NCBI GenBank assembly: GCA_032433765.1
Contig: JAVIAB010000051.1
Span: 49,269,986-49,333,985 of the forward strand
Origin: Megaustenia siamemsis
Taxonomy: Eukaryota > Mollusca > Gastropoda > Stylommatophora > Ariophantidae
Length of the DNA stretch: 64,000 bases
Direction of reading: 5' to 3'
Part shown: positions 11,983-22,598 of the stretch, piece after piece
Layout of the letters: the number at the start of each line of letters is the position of its first letter
How positions within the stretch are numbered: position 1 is the first letter of the stretch
The notes under the pieces: model-generated
Told to the model about the DNA's origin: nothing
What the model saw: only the letters and a program-made list of their open reading frames with translations
Databases searched by the model: none
Program-made: the position numbers and the translations under genes

Positions 11983-12098
11983 TTGCCACCAAGGACATGA
12001 ATCTAAACAATTTGCCACCAAGGACATGAATCTAAACAACTTGCCACCAAGGACATAAATCTAAACAACTTGCCACCAAGGACATGAATCTAAACAAT
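11983..12098. repeat. 29-bp tandem repeat, 4 units
   Basis: There are four head-to-tail copies of a 29-base unit (ttgccaccaaggacatgaat + ctaaacaac), exactly 116 bases, with one or two substitutions between units. The unit shows no similarity to the other minisatellites in the window. Confidence 0.93.
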
Positions 12099-12449
12099 TA
12101 ATTCAGTCCCTGAAAGCCATTTTTTTTACCTTGGTTGTCCAAGCAGCTAGGGCAAAGTCCTTGATAAGGGGATCCCAGAATGGATTGATATAAAATTATC
12201 CAGGCAAGATGTTATAGCATAAAGTGAACATAAGTCAATCACCAAGAATGATTGATACTCAGTTTCAAGGGCTAGAAGTAACCAAGATTAGCAACAGTCT
12301 TTGGATGACGGAGGAGTTGAAGGAAAACATTTCATAAGAATGTTTGGAGTTTCCTCCCTCTAAATCTCACAATATTTGAAGACTAATGAAGTAGATAATC
12401 AAATTCACTAATATATTATTTTTTTTTAAACTAAATAATGCTGAGTATC

Positions 12450-14049
12450 TTCTTCTATCCTTCCTCTATTGCCGCTGGCATCGAGGGGGGATACAATCTA
12501 CGATTCTTTGCTCTTCTGTTGGCCTCTTCTGGTGTTATCCCTCCTAGTGACTCTAGTATTCCCTTTATCCATCTCTTTCTCTGTCTTCCTCTTAATCTGG
12601 CGTTTTCGTAGCGTTTGCTTATGGCTCTTTGAGTCATTGTTAGTTTTTTTTGTCTTGTTATGTGGCCGAACCAATTTATCTGTTGTTTCTTTATGTATTC
12701 GATGGCTGGTTCAATTTCGAGTTTCTTCCTCAGGTCGGTGTTTCTTACTCTGTCCCTTAAGCTGTTTCCTGTCATTCTTCTGGCACATTTCATTTCGGTG
12801 GTCATTATCTTTCTTATTGTTCTAGAGTCCAGTGTCCAATTCTGGCACTGATAGCACAGAGTTGGTAGAAAAATTGATTTGTATATTGCCCTTTTTGCTT
12901 CCGTAGTTATTGCTTTGTTTTTCAATAGTGTTGATACTTGGCCTATAACTTGGCATGCTTTGTTACACCTTATATCTATCTCTGTCTCTTAGTTATTGTC
13001 TTGTGTTAGCGTGCTACCCAGATATTTAAAATTGTCTACTTGCTTCAGAGTTGTATTATCTATTGCAATGTTTAGTTTTTCTTTCTTTCTAGCTATTGCC
13101 ATTACTTTGGTTTTGTTTATGTTGATCTTCATGTTGTATTGTTTTACAAGTGTTGTTTAGCCTGTTGATATGTTCTTGCAGGTCCTCAGTTGTTTCATGT
13201 ATCAGAACTTGGTTGTCTGCAAATAGTATTTCATTTATTTCTTCCTTTCTTCTGCTGTTTTCTGGTATGTATATTTTGTTCTCTTTTGTGTTATCACTTG
13301 TTATCATCCTTGTTGGTGTACTTCCTTTGATTGGGCATGCTAATTTGCATATATTGTCCATATATGTGATGAAAAGTAAAGGGGAAAGCACGCAGCCTTG
13401 TCTTACTCCGGAGTTAATGGTGAAATGTTCAGAGTAGCCTGCTGAAGATCTTACTGTAGTGCGACTACTTTCATAGAGGCTCTTGCATATCTCTACTAGG
13501 TGGTGACTCACTCCATACAAAGGCAATACGGAACACAGTTGGTTCCCTGTCCACCCTATCGAACGCCTTTTCTTGGTCAATAAAAGCTGTATAGTGTTTT
13601 ATTATGCTCTATTGTTTTCTCCACTAGTTGTTTTATGATAAATAGGGCATCTGCGCAACCTCTGTTCCTCCTGAAGCCCATCTGAGCATCGCTTAGTTGT
13701 GGGTCTATAATTGGTCTCAATCTTTTTTCAACTATCTTGGCATATAACTTCCCTGTGTGGCTTAATAGCGATATTCCTCTATATTGGTTGCAGTCTCTTC
13801 TGCTGCCCTTCTTTTTCCATATTGGTAATATAATTGACTGTTTCCAATCGTCTGGGACTTACTGTTGTATCCATGCAGTGTTAAATATTCTGTGTAGCCA
13901 TTTACATCCTGCCTCTCCCGCTGCTGTTAGCATTTCTACTGGGATGTTATCGATTCCGGGGGCTTTGTTTCTTGGTGCGAGTCGCAATGTTTCTTCTATT
14001 TCTTCAATTAGTATATTTGGTTCTTTATCGCCAACTATTAGTTGCTTTT
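12450..14049 (-). mobile_element. LINE family E, 1600-bp copy with 11-bp TSD
   Basis: The minus strand reads in order NKAPGIDNIPVEMLTAAG (fingers), CNQYRGISLLSHTGK, AQMGFRRNRGCADAL, GVRQGCVLSPLLF (motif B), a motif C region ILFADNQVLI where the second catalytic Asp is Asn, and the C-terminal tail GRQRKRWIKGILESLGGITP. The 3' end is a GAA-rich tail. The 11-base repeat tgctgagtatc lies at 12439-12449 and 14050-14060. Stops and frameshifts around 13580-13860 break the ORF. No endonuclease is present (5' truncation). Shorter E copies are at 19532-19700 and 28728-28820. Confidence 0.9.
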
Positions 14050-14069
14050 TGCTGAGTATCAAATTAACA

Positions 14070-14180
14070 AATAAGAAAACTAATGATGATCTGCTTAAGG
14101 AAATCAAACACATTAGAAAAAAATATTTTTGGGATACATCAGAGATGAGAAAAAGCTTTGAATATATTAAAACAAATGTC
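14070..14180 (+). mobile_element. Degenerate LINE A-like fragment
   Basis: The translation KKTNDDLLKEIKHIRKK, then EMRKSFEYIKT, resembles the A-family segment KKTNEEVLKEANTKR..MRRGKLEYLVTT with a deletion. It lies just outside the TSD of the family E insertion, so it is part of the older target DNA. Confidence 0.5.
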
Positions 14181-14529
14181 ATAAACAATGGCAGTGAGTA
14201 AAAATGTAAACACTATAACTAATAGATAACTCTGGGAACAGGGAGCTGTGAAGATTCTTTTTTTTTTTTTCTGCATTCGCCAGACAACTGCACCTCTTCA
14301 TCATCTATTCTTAAAAGGACATTACAGATGCGCTGTATTGTAGTTTACAGTAAGCTGCAATATTTTGTGCCTTTTAGACCATGCATCCAACTTGTACAAT
14401 TTTGAGTACCAGAATATCTTCTTGCTTGGTCAGCCACCGTGAAAGAGATTGGAGCCTCATCACGTAACACTCCAAAGAAAGCCATGGAGAGAAATTCTAA
14501 CTACTGTATTAAGAACGAATTAAAAATAA

Positions 14530-15432
14530 GCTACATGGAATGTTAGGACCTTATACCAACAAGGAAAATTAGAAAATCTAATGGTAGAAACAGAGCGATT
14601 AAACATAGATATCTTAGGCATATCAGAAACAAGATGGACGAAAAGTGGATACATACAAGACGATAAATATACATTTATATATTCAGGTACCACAAAAGAA
14701 CATCAAAGAGGAGTAGGCATTCTAATAAAACGAGAGCTACAAAAATATATAAATACTCACTTGACATACTTTGATAGGATTATACTATTAAAAATGAAGG
14801 CAAAACCATTCGACATAGCAATAATACAGACATACGCACCTACTCAAGACTATACGGACGAACAAACAGAGGCATACTATGAAGATCTAAACACAGTTAT
14901 GAAGCAAGTGAAATCATTAGACATTTTGATTATAATGGGTGATATGAACGCTAAAGTAGGAAAAGGTAGATATAAGACCATTATAGGAAATCATGGTTTA
15001 AGAAAAAGGAATAACAGAGGAGAAAGATTAATACAATTTTGTGAAGAAAACAGACTGATAATATGCAACACCTTCTTTGAGCAAGAGAAACAAAAATTAT
15101 ACACATGGAAAAGCCCTGGAGACAAGAAGAGAAATCAAATAGATTACATGATGATAAAAGACAGATTTAGGAACAGCATCAAGAAAGCCAAAACCTACCC
15201 AGGAGCAGATATTAATTCAGACCACAATCCTGTAATGATAAAAATGAAAATCAAATTAAAGAGAAACAAACAAAAAACTAATTCAGCAACACCAATAGAT
15301 ATAACAGCGTTAAACCAGAAAGATGTAAAAGAAACTTATACTGTACAAGTAAAGAACACATATCCGAAGCTACTAGAAGAGGGGATTGAGCAGTTCAGAA
15401 GAGAAAATCCTGAGGAAAAAGTCACAACATAA
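14530..15432 (+). pseudogene. LINE B endonuclease (APE/EEP fold) domain
   Basis: The domain starts at ATWNVRTLYQQGKLENLM, just after an in-frame stop, so an intact start is missing or lost. The catalytic blocks of the endonuclease/exonuclease/phosphatase fold are visible: LGISETRW (Glu, about 14617-14634), YAPT, MGDMNAKVG (Asp and Asn, about 14934-14960) and SDHNPVMI (Asp-His, about 15217). This enzyme nicks target DNA to prime reverse transcription. The frame ends at a TAA at 15430-15432, where the linker to RT has shifted frame. Confidence 0.9.
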
Positions 15433-15454
15433 TGGCAATGCATAAAAAAACAGC

Positions 15455-17379
15455 ATGCAAGAAACCTGCAACACCTTACCCAAAAAGGAAAGTAACAAAA
15501 AACAAAAATGGATAACTGACAAAATCTTACAAAAAATGGAAGAAAGAAGACACGCAAAAAACACTGCCAGATACAAGGATATAGACAATGAAATACGGAG
15601 AATGTGCAAAAAGGCAAAAGAAGACTGGCTCAATCAAAGATGTCTAGAAGTCGAAACTATGGAAAGTAAACAAAAATTGAGAGAGATGCACACAGAAATA
15701 AAGAGAATGACGAATAAAGACAAAAAAGCTGCAGGAAACGGATGTATTACAAACAAAGAGGGAAGAATGCTAACAGACAACAAAGATATAATAGATAGAT
15801 GGCAAGAATATATAACAGAATTATTTCATGACGAAAGGGACAAAAAGCCAGACATAAAATGTACATACAACTATAAAATCCTGAAATCTGAAGTAGAAAA
15901 AGCTATAAAAACAATGAAAAAGGGAAAGGCAGCAGGACCTGACAATATACAGATAGAGATGATACAGGCTCTAGAAGAGTTTGGCATCGAAGTGATCACA
16001 AACATATGCAATGACATATACCATACAGGATACATACCAAACGATCTAAAAACATCAACTTTCATTGCATTGCCTAAAAAGAATGGTGCAGTTGAATGCA
16101 GTGACTTTAGAACAATAAGCCTAATGAGCCAGGTAACAAAAAATTTACTAAAAGTTATACAGGGAAGGATTCAGAATAAAATCAATACTGAATTAGATGA
16201 GCAACAATTTGGATTCAGGAAAAACAGTGGGACAAAAGAAGCCATATTCAGCATGAGAACATTGATTGAAAAGTACACAGAAGTAAACAAACCAATATAT
16301 GCCTGCTTTATAGACTACACCAAAGCTTTCGATAGAATACACCATAACCAACTCATAGACTGCCTAAAGGATACAAATCTAGATGACACAGACATACGAC
16401 TAATATGTAATTTGTACTGGGAGCAAACAGCAATAATAAGATATAACAAGGAGAACTCTACACCCATGGACATAAAAAGAGGAGTAAGACAAGGATGTAT
16501 CCTATCACCAAGCTTGTTCAATCTATACACTGAGCAAATCTTTAAAAACATCTGAGAGATACCAGGCCTAAACATTAATGGAAAGATAATAACCTAAGAT
16601 ATGCTGATGATACTGTTCTACTAGCAGAAAATCCTAAAGACCTACAACAATTGCTTAATGTGATAAACATAATAAGCAAAAAATATGAACTAGAAATGAA
16701 TATCAAAAAGACTAAAACTATGATCATAAACAAAGAAAATTCTCAAGACGTACAATTAAATATCACAGTTGAGGGAATACATCTGGAGACAGTCCAGAGC
16801 TACAACTACCTGGGACATACTATAACCAATGATGGAAAATGCAAAATTGATATAAACAAAAGAATAGGTATGGCAAAAAGTAATTTTAATGCCATGAAAA
16901 ATATACTAACAACAAAACAAGTATCAGCTGGGCTGAAACTAAGAATGGCAAACTGTTACATCTTCTCAATATTCCTGTAAGGTTCAGAAACATAGACATT
17001 AGACAAGAAAACAGAACAGCAAATTGAAGCCTTTGAAATGTGGATTTATAGAAGAATAGGTAGAATTGGATGGAAACAAAAGATAACAAACGATGAAGTT
17101 TTTAAACAACTGAAAATAAAAAGAGAACTACTAAATACAATTAAGACAAGACAAATGAAACTTTTTGGTCATGTTAAAAGACACAACAGCCTACTAAAAG
17201 TAATATTGGAAGGAAAAATACAAGGTAAAAGATGCAGAGGCAGACCAAGACTAACATGGACGAGTAACATCAAAAGATGGACAAGTCAATCTATGACAGC
17301 CTGCACCATCAAAGCAAGAAACAGAGTAGAATGGCGATCCATGGTAGCCAATCTTCGTTGCGGAGAAGGCACTAAATGA
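15455..17379 (+). pseudogene. LINE B reverse transcriptase and C-terminal domain, broken
   Basis: The RT motifs occur in order: GKAAGPDNIQIEM (fingers, about 15925), [44 protein letters not shown] (motif A, about 16310), RGVRQGCILSPSLFN (motif B, about 16486), then [13 protein letters not shown] (motif C, about 16600, both Asp present) and MNIKKTKTM. The C-terminal part has WIYRRIGRIGWKQK, LFGHVKRHN and RCRGRPRLTW, ending near 'LRCGEGTK'. One CGA-to-TGA-type stop at 16553, a frame change near 16592 and two stops at about 16978-16995 disable it. The motif order matches RTE/BovB-clade proteins. Confidence 0.9.
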
Positions 17380-17873
17380 TGATGATGATGCTTGGTCAGG
17401 CTGGTTGGTCTGTTTCCAGGTCCATGGTCACCACAGGGAGGTGGGTTAGGATCTCAATCAGTATAGTTAATGATGCAATCAGTCAGCTCAATGAGCTATT
17501 GTGTGTCCTCATCCACGGTGGAGATTTATTATTGCCTGCGTCCAATGGTGCAGATATGTTTCTTAGCTCTGATTAATTTTTCAGAATGAACAATAAAGAT
17601 TGCCTGCTTCATTGACAGTATAGTCGCTCACAACTGATATTCTCCATAGCTAAACAGATGGCTCATGGGGGAGACACATTCATATCTTGATATTAACTCT
17701 TTCCGTATGTTTCGATGCTCTGAACATCATAACATATTTCGGTACGTTTAGCCCCTGCCGAGTGCATCACTGTCAATTTGATTTGTGTAAATTGTTACCA
17801 GACTGTATTCTTTTGACATGTATTGGTGAAATATAAGTCCTTGTTCAATTTTTTTTAAAATCATATATAAAAT

Positions 17874-18193
17874 AGTAAAGGTAAAGTACGAGACTTGAAC
17901 CGGTGTCTTAGCACACGAGTTTTAACCCATATGTGCTCGGCCGCCTATCCAGAAATTTCTGTATAGTGTCGACTCAAGCATCGAAACTCAGATGCGAAGC
18001 AACATTCCTCACCTTCCCAGGGTAATACCCTGGTACCCATTTCTACCAACGGCTGGGTCGACTGTGGGGGTATTTTTTTTGTTTTTTTCCAACCACAAGT
18101 ACAATTCACACTGCTCCCAGCGGGAATCGAACACGGGTTGTCCGAACGTCGGTAGTCCAGTCGGGTGGTTTTCCCAACTCAGCTACCAAGGCC
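17874..18193 (-). mobile_element. SINE-II copy with 12-bp TSD
   Basis: The minus strand has a tRNA-like head (gccttggtagctgagttggg, then B box gtgttcgattcccgctggg), an A-rich spacer, a body containing 'ggtaccagggtattaccctgg' and a tail 'ccggttcaagtctcgtactt' that repeats a B-box-like sequence. The perfect 12-base repeat catatataaaat flanks it at 17862-17873 and 18194-18205. Other copies are at 26862-27197 and 34568-34852. Confidence 0.92.
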
Positions 18194-18395
18194 CATATAT
18201 AAAATGTTATGTGTTAGATTAATATAAAGCTTTTAGATTGATATTTTAAACCATGAAAAATGTTTTCTCTGTAATCTCTTTCATTGCATTGATAAAAATC
18301 TTCCATACTGAAAGAGTTAAGTCACCATACCAGCTTTGTAGTGGCACAAAATGACAATAATTGATTTGATTTCCTGATACCAGAAGTATCTAAAT

Positions 18396-18555
18396 ATAAA
18401 AAAGGTTCCCTCTGCCCCTTGCTGGACATATGGGAAATATGGTGTTAGTGACCATATTTGTCTATGACTGGCAAATTATTGAGTGGTGTGGTCAGTATCA
18501 CACCAGGCTGCTTCTACTTACTAGAAAAATCTGAGGTGCCTATATTTAGAGGCTG
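18396..18555 (-). mobile_element. SINE-I body fragment
   Basis: The plus strand reads atatggtgttagtgaccata and, further on, 'ggtcagtatcacaccagg', the reverse of the SINE-I body. The tRNA-like head is missing and substitutions are numerous, so this is an old truncated copy. Confidence 0.7.
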
Positions 18556-19436
18556 TTATATTATATGGTCATCTTTAAATATATAATTTATATGAACAGT
18601 GAGGTATATTTTCAATGATTATATTACATTATTTATTTTTTGTACTTCAGATGCCTTCAGCGTAAGAAAAAAAATAATTTTATTGTAGAATTTACTTGAG
18701 GAAAAAATATTTCTTTTATGAATAATTTTGGTACTAGTGGTGACTTACCATGCAAATGTTTAAAGGGATCATACAAAATTGGTGCCATATGATCTAGTTG
18801 TACGATAGTTTCAGTCCTTCAACTATATTTATGTACTCCCTCATTGCCTCATCCCGACTCTTTCCTAGAACATGTGAAGAAAAATTGTATGTGCATATAA
18901 AACTGTGTGTGTGTGTGTGTGGTTATGCCTTAAGTATTCATGGGGAATAATATGTCAAGAATTTTTGTTGTAAACCTTAGTTAATTATTATTTCTTGAAT
19001 GGTTGAGGAAACAACAATCCTTGTGCCAGGTAATAAAACATACATGCTCTATAATACCCTGCAAGTAAATCCTAGTTTAAAAGAGAGGTCTTAAAAAAGC
19101 AACTTCTCTGCATGTACTCCAATGTAGGACAATTGATGAGATTAAATTTCATTAGCTCTTTCATATCTAGAATGATGGTTCTAGAACTTTCTAGCAAACC
19201 CAGAGGATTGTTCTAAACGTGATAGCTATTTGTACATAATAAACTCCGAACCTAATGCAGATTAGATTAGATTTTTTCTGTTCTAGACCAAAAGTAAAAA
19301 AAAATAATAATAAATATTTTACTTTGGGCTCACTGTTTGCAATAGACTGACATCCTAACTTTTTGGCCACTTGCACTTCTAATTGGACAAATACCAGAGC
19401 AACACTTGAAAAGTTTATGCTCTCATAACTTGTACA
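18556..19436. other. No gene seen; short (GT)n run
   Basis: AT-rich sequence with no supported coding exon. A (GT)n microsatellite lies at about 18904-18921. Confidence 0.5.
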
Positions 19437-19830
19437 TGTTATCTATCTATTGTCCTTTTGAGCTGAAGACAGCACATAGGGCAGAAATTCTACACTCTGT
19501 TCCTATGATTATGTGTTATCAATCATCTGACATTCAATCATACACCAGACCCAAGGGTCGACCACGAAAAAGATGGGTCAAAGGAATATTAGAAGCACTA
19601 GGAAACATAACAGCAGCAGAGGCGAACAGAAGAGCAAAAGACCGCAAATTATATCTCCCCTCGACGCTGAAAGGCAAATGAGGAAGGGAAGAAGAAGAAG
19701 AATCATCTGACTTTCACAGGACCCACATTGTATCTCGCCACACATCTCTGTTCTGGGCAAATTGTTCAATCTCCGTGAAGGAGCTGATGTCTGCTGTTCT
19801 TGCCTCTCTCCTCAGTGTAAATGTTATGGA
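19437..19830 (-). mobile_element. LINE family C2 3' end, split by a LINE E insertion
   Basis: 19437-19531 and 19701-19830 together match the antisense family C tail and C-terminus ('tctatctattgtcctttt', then 'catctctgttctgggcaa', 'ttgcctctctcctcagtg'). The two parts are separated by the TSD-flanked LINE E fragment at 19532-19700. Divergence from the main C copies is high, and the tail matches 11015-11080 better, so I treat it as subfamily C2. Confidence 0.75.
19532..19700 (+). mobile_element. LINE family E, 169-bp 3' fragment with 11-bp TSD
   Basis: The fragment encodes KGRPRKRWVKGILEALGNIT, then AAEANRRAKDRKLYLPSTL, the C-terminus of the family E ORF, followed by a (GAA)n tail. The 11-base repeat aatcatctgac is at 19521-19531 and 19701-19711. 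Confidence 0.9.
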
Positions 19831-20713
19831 TGATGAGAAGTAAAGCAAGAAGAAATTCCACAAGTGTAGCTATTTAAAGTTATTCCATAATAAATTAGAT
19901 AAAACAACTATAGTGTTATTATATAATTTGTATCATGAAGAAACATGTGAGAGACAACGAACTCAAATTAATCATGTAGAGCTGTCATCATTATCAGGTA
20001 ATATATATTAATATATACAGTCTTGTACTGCAGAAAATGTGACAAAGTAGGGTGGTGAAATTAATTTCCCTATGACAGATGTTTGCAGTACATAATTTTC
20101 ATCAGCAGCTAATGTTTTCATATCTAATGATTCCACCTCATTATCTCTTAAATGGTTAAGTTCAGGTGCAATTCAGTAACTTACAAATTTAGACTATAAA
20201 AATCAATAGTACACCATGTAACTTTATGTGAGAACTTACTGTTGTACTTAATATGATAAAATATAACATCCTTTTAAGGGTGGATGACGAAGAGGAATTC
20301 TACAGTTTACGAATACTCTAGAATACTTTAGTCATCGAGTGAACGCAAGCAAGCATATGATAAAATAAATATGTGTGGGTTGGTTCCTGGGAGGTTTTTA
20401 GCTATGGTGTGTAGGTCTAACTGTAGTGCAGTTAGGTTTGTGAACTTGACATGCATTGAGGTATTTAAGCTTTCCTAAATGTACATTTATGCATGTGTAT
20501 ATGTAAAAGTGCAGTTATGTGTGTGTGAGTAAAATACAACTTGTCTGTGTCTGCTTGGAAGACACATTTAGGCAACTAATGCTCCACAATTAATGAACTT
20601 TCAGATTAGCCATGCATATGTTGTTGTAAAGCTGTAAAAGCTCATATTGATAACTGTAAATACAGACTTTAAGGGACCAGAATTACACAATTCTGATTTA
20701 CAAAAAGGTTTGA
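19831..20713. other. No recognisable feature
   Basis: AT-rich, without supported coding sequence or recognised repeat. Confidence 0.5.
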
Positions 20714-20941
20714 GATTAGAGAGAGAAAAATGTGCGTGGGGATGTGTGACTCTTGACAATCAGTCCAGCAGATTAGACAGAGAAAAATGTGCGTGGGGAT
20801 GTGTGACTCTTGACAATCAGTCCAGCAGATTAGACAGAGAAAAATGTGCGTGGGGATGTGTGACTCTTGACAATCAGTCCAGCAGATTAGACAGAGAAAA
20901 ATGTGCGTGGGGATGTGTGACTCTTGACAATCAGTCCAGCA
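20714..20941. repeat. 57-bp tandem repeat, 4 units (fifth unit at 21491)
   Basis: There are four almost identical 57-base units (gattagacagagaaaaatgt..cagtccagca). The length is a multiple of three, which creates a spurious open frame repeating EKCAWGCVTLDNQSSRLD. A diverged fifth unit lies at 21491-21560, beyond an inserted LINE C copy, so the array was once contiguous. Confidence 0.93.
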
Positions 20942-20945
20942 GATT

Positions 20946-21486
20946 CTATTCTATTCTATTGACCTTTCGAGCCGTAACCGGCCCATAGGGCGTAGACCAA
21001 GATACACCTTCTCCTATATGAATTTTTGTTCTAGCAGTTTTCTTTTAAAGATATTTTATCAAATCTCGCCATCTGTCTCTGTTCTGTGCAAGCAGTTCTA
21101 TCTCATTGAGGGAGCCGATTCCTGCTGCTCTTGCCTCTCTCATCAATGTTCTTCTCAGTGTCTCCCTGGGTCTTCCTCTTTTTCTTTTACCTGTTGTTTC
21201 CCATATGAGGGCTTGCTTTGCTATTCGATTATTATCTCTTCTCATCACATTCTCTAATTTCCTCGTTTGTTTTGAATTCGTTCCATTCTATACCAAGTAT
21301 TTTCCTTAGACATTTATTTTCGAATGCGTTCAACTTTGTTTCTATATCTCTTGTTGTTTTCCAGCTTTCACACGCATACGTAAGGGTTGATAGTACATTT
21401 GATTTGAATAGCCTAAGTTTTGTGTTTGTGCTAATGAGTTTTGATTTCCACAACTTTTCAAGGCTTCTGAAAGACATTGCTGCTTT
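20946..21486 (-). mobile_element. LINE family C, 541-bp 3' fragment inserted in the 57-bp array
   Basis: The minus strand carries the same C-terminal segment as 9271-9864 (KLWKSKLISTNTK, then YACESWK, then a deletion, then RRDNNRIAKQALIWETTGKR, then SLNEIELLAQNRDRWRDLIK) and the conserved tail 'gccctatgggccggttacgg'. The 8-base repeat agcagatt is at 20938-20945 and 21487-21494. The GATA tail is changed to GAATA repeats. Confidence 0.9.
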
Positions 21487-21879
21487 AGCAGATTAGAGAA
21501 AGAAAAATGTGGGTGGTGATGTGTCACTCTTGATATATGTAAGATCAGTCCAGCAGCAAAATAAGTGCATGGTTCACAGCACTGAGCCTTAATTCCCGCT
21601 CAGCGTTGTGGTGAAATTAAACCACTTGAACTTTCTGATGAGAGTATATGACTTGGATACCACAAATAACATTATTGAAATAATAAAATGAATGACAGAA
21701 ATATAGAAAAATGACATTTGTTTTGGTTTTACCAAAGAATATATTGTAGAACATTGTCAAGCTTTAATGATCATTTACAATGAATAGACTTCTGGTAGGC
21801 AGGACAGGCCAAAACTACCACTTAGTCAAAGGAGAGGTAAAGGCATCAAGATGCGTAGAGATGCGATAGATTTGTGTGT

Positions 21880-21930
21880 TTGTTGTTCGTCCAGATGAAG
21901 GCCTACTTGGCTGAAACGTCGACTTTTGTT
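21880..21930 (+). mobile_element. Penelope-like terminal remnant with hammerhead-like core
   Basis: At 21892-21920 the sequence reads cagatgaaggcctacttggc then tgaaacgtc. This resembles the hammerhead ribozyme core: CUGAUGA, a short stem II hairpin (agGCC-tactt-GGCt), then GAAAC and a GUC cleavage triplet. The second core base is A instead of U, and stem I is only about 3 bp by eye, so this copy is probably inactive. Hammerhead motifs with minimal stem III are known from the terminal repeats of Penelope-like elements. No Penelope protein was recognised nearby. Confidence 0.4.
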
Positions 21931-22246
21931 TAGTCAATTACCATGTAAAGCTGTCACCATACCACTTTTTTCTTCCTTTTTCTTAGTATTGCACTTAGTC
22001 AAATCTGGTTCAGGACTAGTGGCAAAGTTTGTCACAATGTGGTTTAAATTATTCTTTCTGGTTTGGATTTTCATTTGTGGAGACAACTGTTGTCCAGTTG
22101 CATTTACCTGACCCACTGAGTCAACATGGTTTTGACGTGCAACATGCTGAGATTGTGCTGTAGGCAACTGGCACTTCTTGGGACACACTCGCTGACCATG
22201 AAGTCCACATGGATTTGGTGCAGGCATGGGGAGATTATGCTGCCCA

Positions 22247-22440
22247 TTACAGTGATCCGGAAGTGTCCATTATGAGCTGAGCACCATTTGTACAGAGTCC
22301 AGCATGTTCACTAGAACAGTATGAACGTAAAGGCACACCTTTTTCACAGAACACAACACGTTCAATGGAACAGTGTGAATGATCGGGATGAACACTTTGT
22401 GGCTGGAATGGGGGCTGAGCAGATATGGGAATACCCCCGC
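22247..22440 (-). CDS. Possible third exon next to the ACBP exons, Cys-rich
   Basis: On the minus strand an acceptor (cactccag) is followed by 194 nt that would splice in frame to the ACBP exon at 22533-22598 and encode about 64 residues to a TAA. The peptide contains GGIPISAQPPFQPQSVHPDH and then two similar motifs, HCSIERVVFCEKG and YCSSEHAGLCTNG (Cys-x2-Glu..Cys-x2-Gly). It is not the fourth helix expected of an ACBP domain. An overlapping frame downstream (to about 21934) is also open. It may be a real alternative 3' exon, an unrelated transposon ORF, or chance. Confidence 0.22.
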
Positions 22441-22532
22441 CTGGAGTGTAGCTATTCTGTTCTATAGTCTTGCAATGAATGGGATATGGTGAATGCTTAT
22501 ATATCCATAAAAGGAGTTAATGTTAATACTAC

Positions 22533-22598
22533 CTTTAAGTGTATTCCAGGCTTCCCACTTTGCTTTCTCTGTCACATCTAACAAACCACTAGGTTTGG
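22533..22598 (-). CDS. Acyl-CoA-binding protein domain, second exon
   Basis: This 66-nt minus-strand exon is bounded by acceptor ttttccttcaacag and donor aaag|gtagta. With the single G from the previous exon it encodes AKPSGLLDVTEKAKWEAWNT then LKG, the third-helix signature of ACBP domains (KWEAWN). ACBPs bind medium- and long-chain acyl-CoA esters in the cytosol. The position and phase of both introns match those known in animal ACBP (DBI) genes. The final helix should be encoded by a further exon on the minus strand, to the left; I could not identify it. Confidence 0.88.

Larger units (their letters stand above)
14434..17388 (+). mobile_element. LINE family B, near-full-length (2955 bp) with 11-bp TSD
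   Basis: This is the most complete retrotransposon in the window. The 11-base repeat tgcttggtcag lies at 14423-14433 and 17389-17399, directly after the terminal GAT repeat. The element carries a short 5' leader, an APE-type endonuclease (14530-15432), a reverse transcriptase (15455-16555, continued in another frame from about 16600) and a C-terminal domain ending near 17379. A length near 3 kb and a GAT microsatellite tail are typical of RTE/BovB-like elements. It is inactivated by one frameshift near 15433, a stop at 16553, a deletion near 16592 and stops near 16978 and 16993. Truncated copies are at 7057 (-), 25848 (-), 28913 (+) and 29955 (+). Confidence 0.93.

Noticed and set aside
20647..20988. 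113-codon open frame with REKCAWGCVTLDNQSSRLD repeats.
   Set aside because: Created by the 57-bp tandem repeat; it runs into the antisense LINE C tail.
21934..22227. 97-codon minus-strand frame (MPAPNPCGLHGQRVCPKKCQ..).
   Set aside because: It overlaps the Cys-rich candidate in another frame and has no recognised motif; I could not decide between decay of one ORF and chance, so no separate gene is called.
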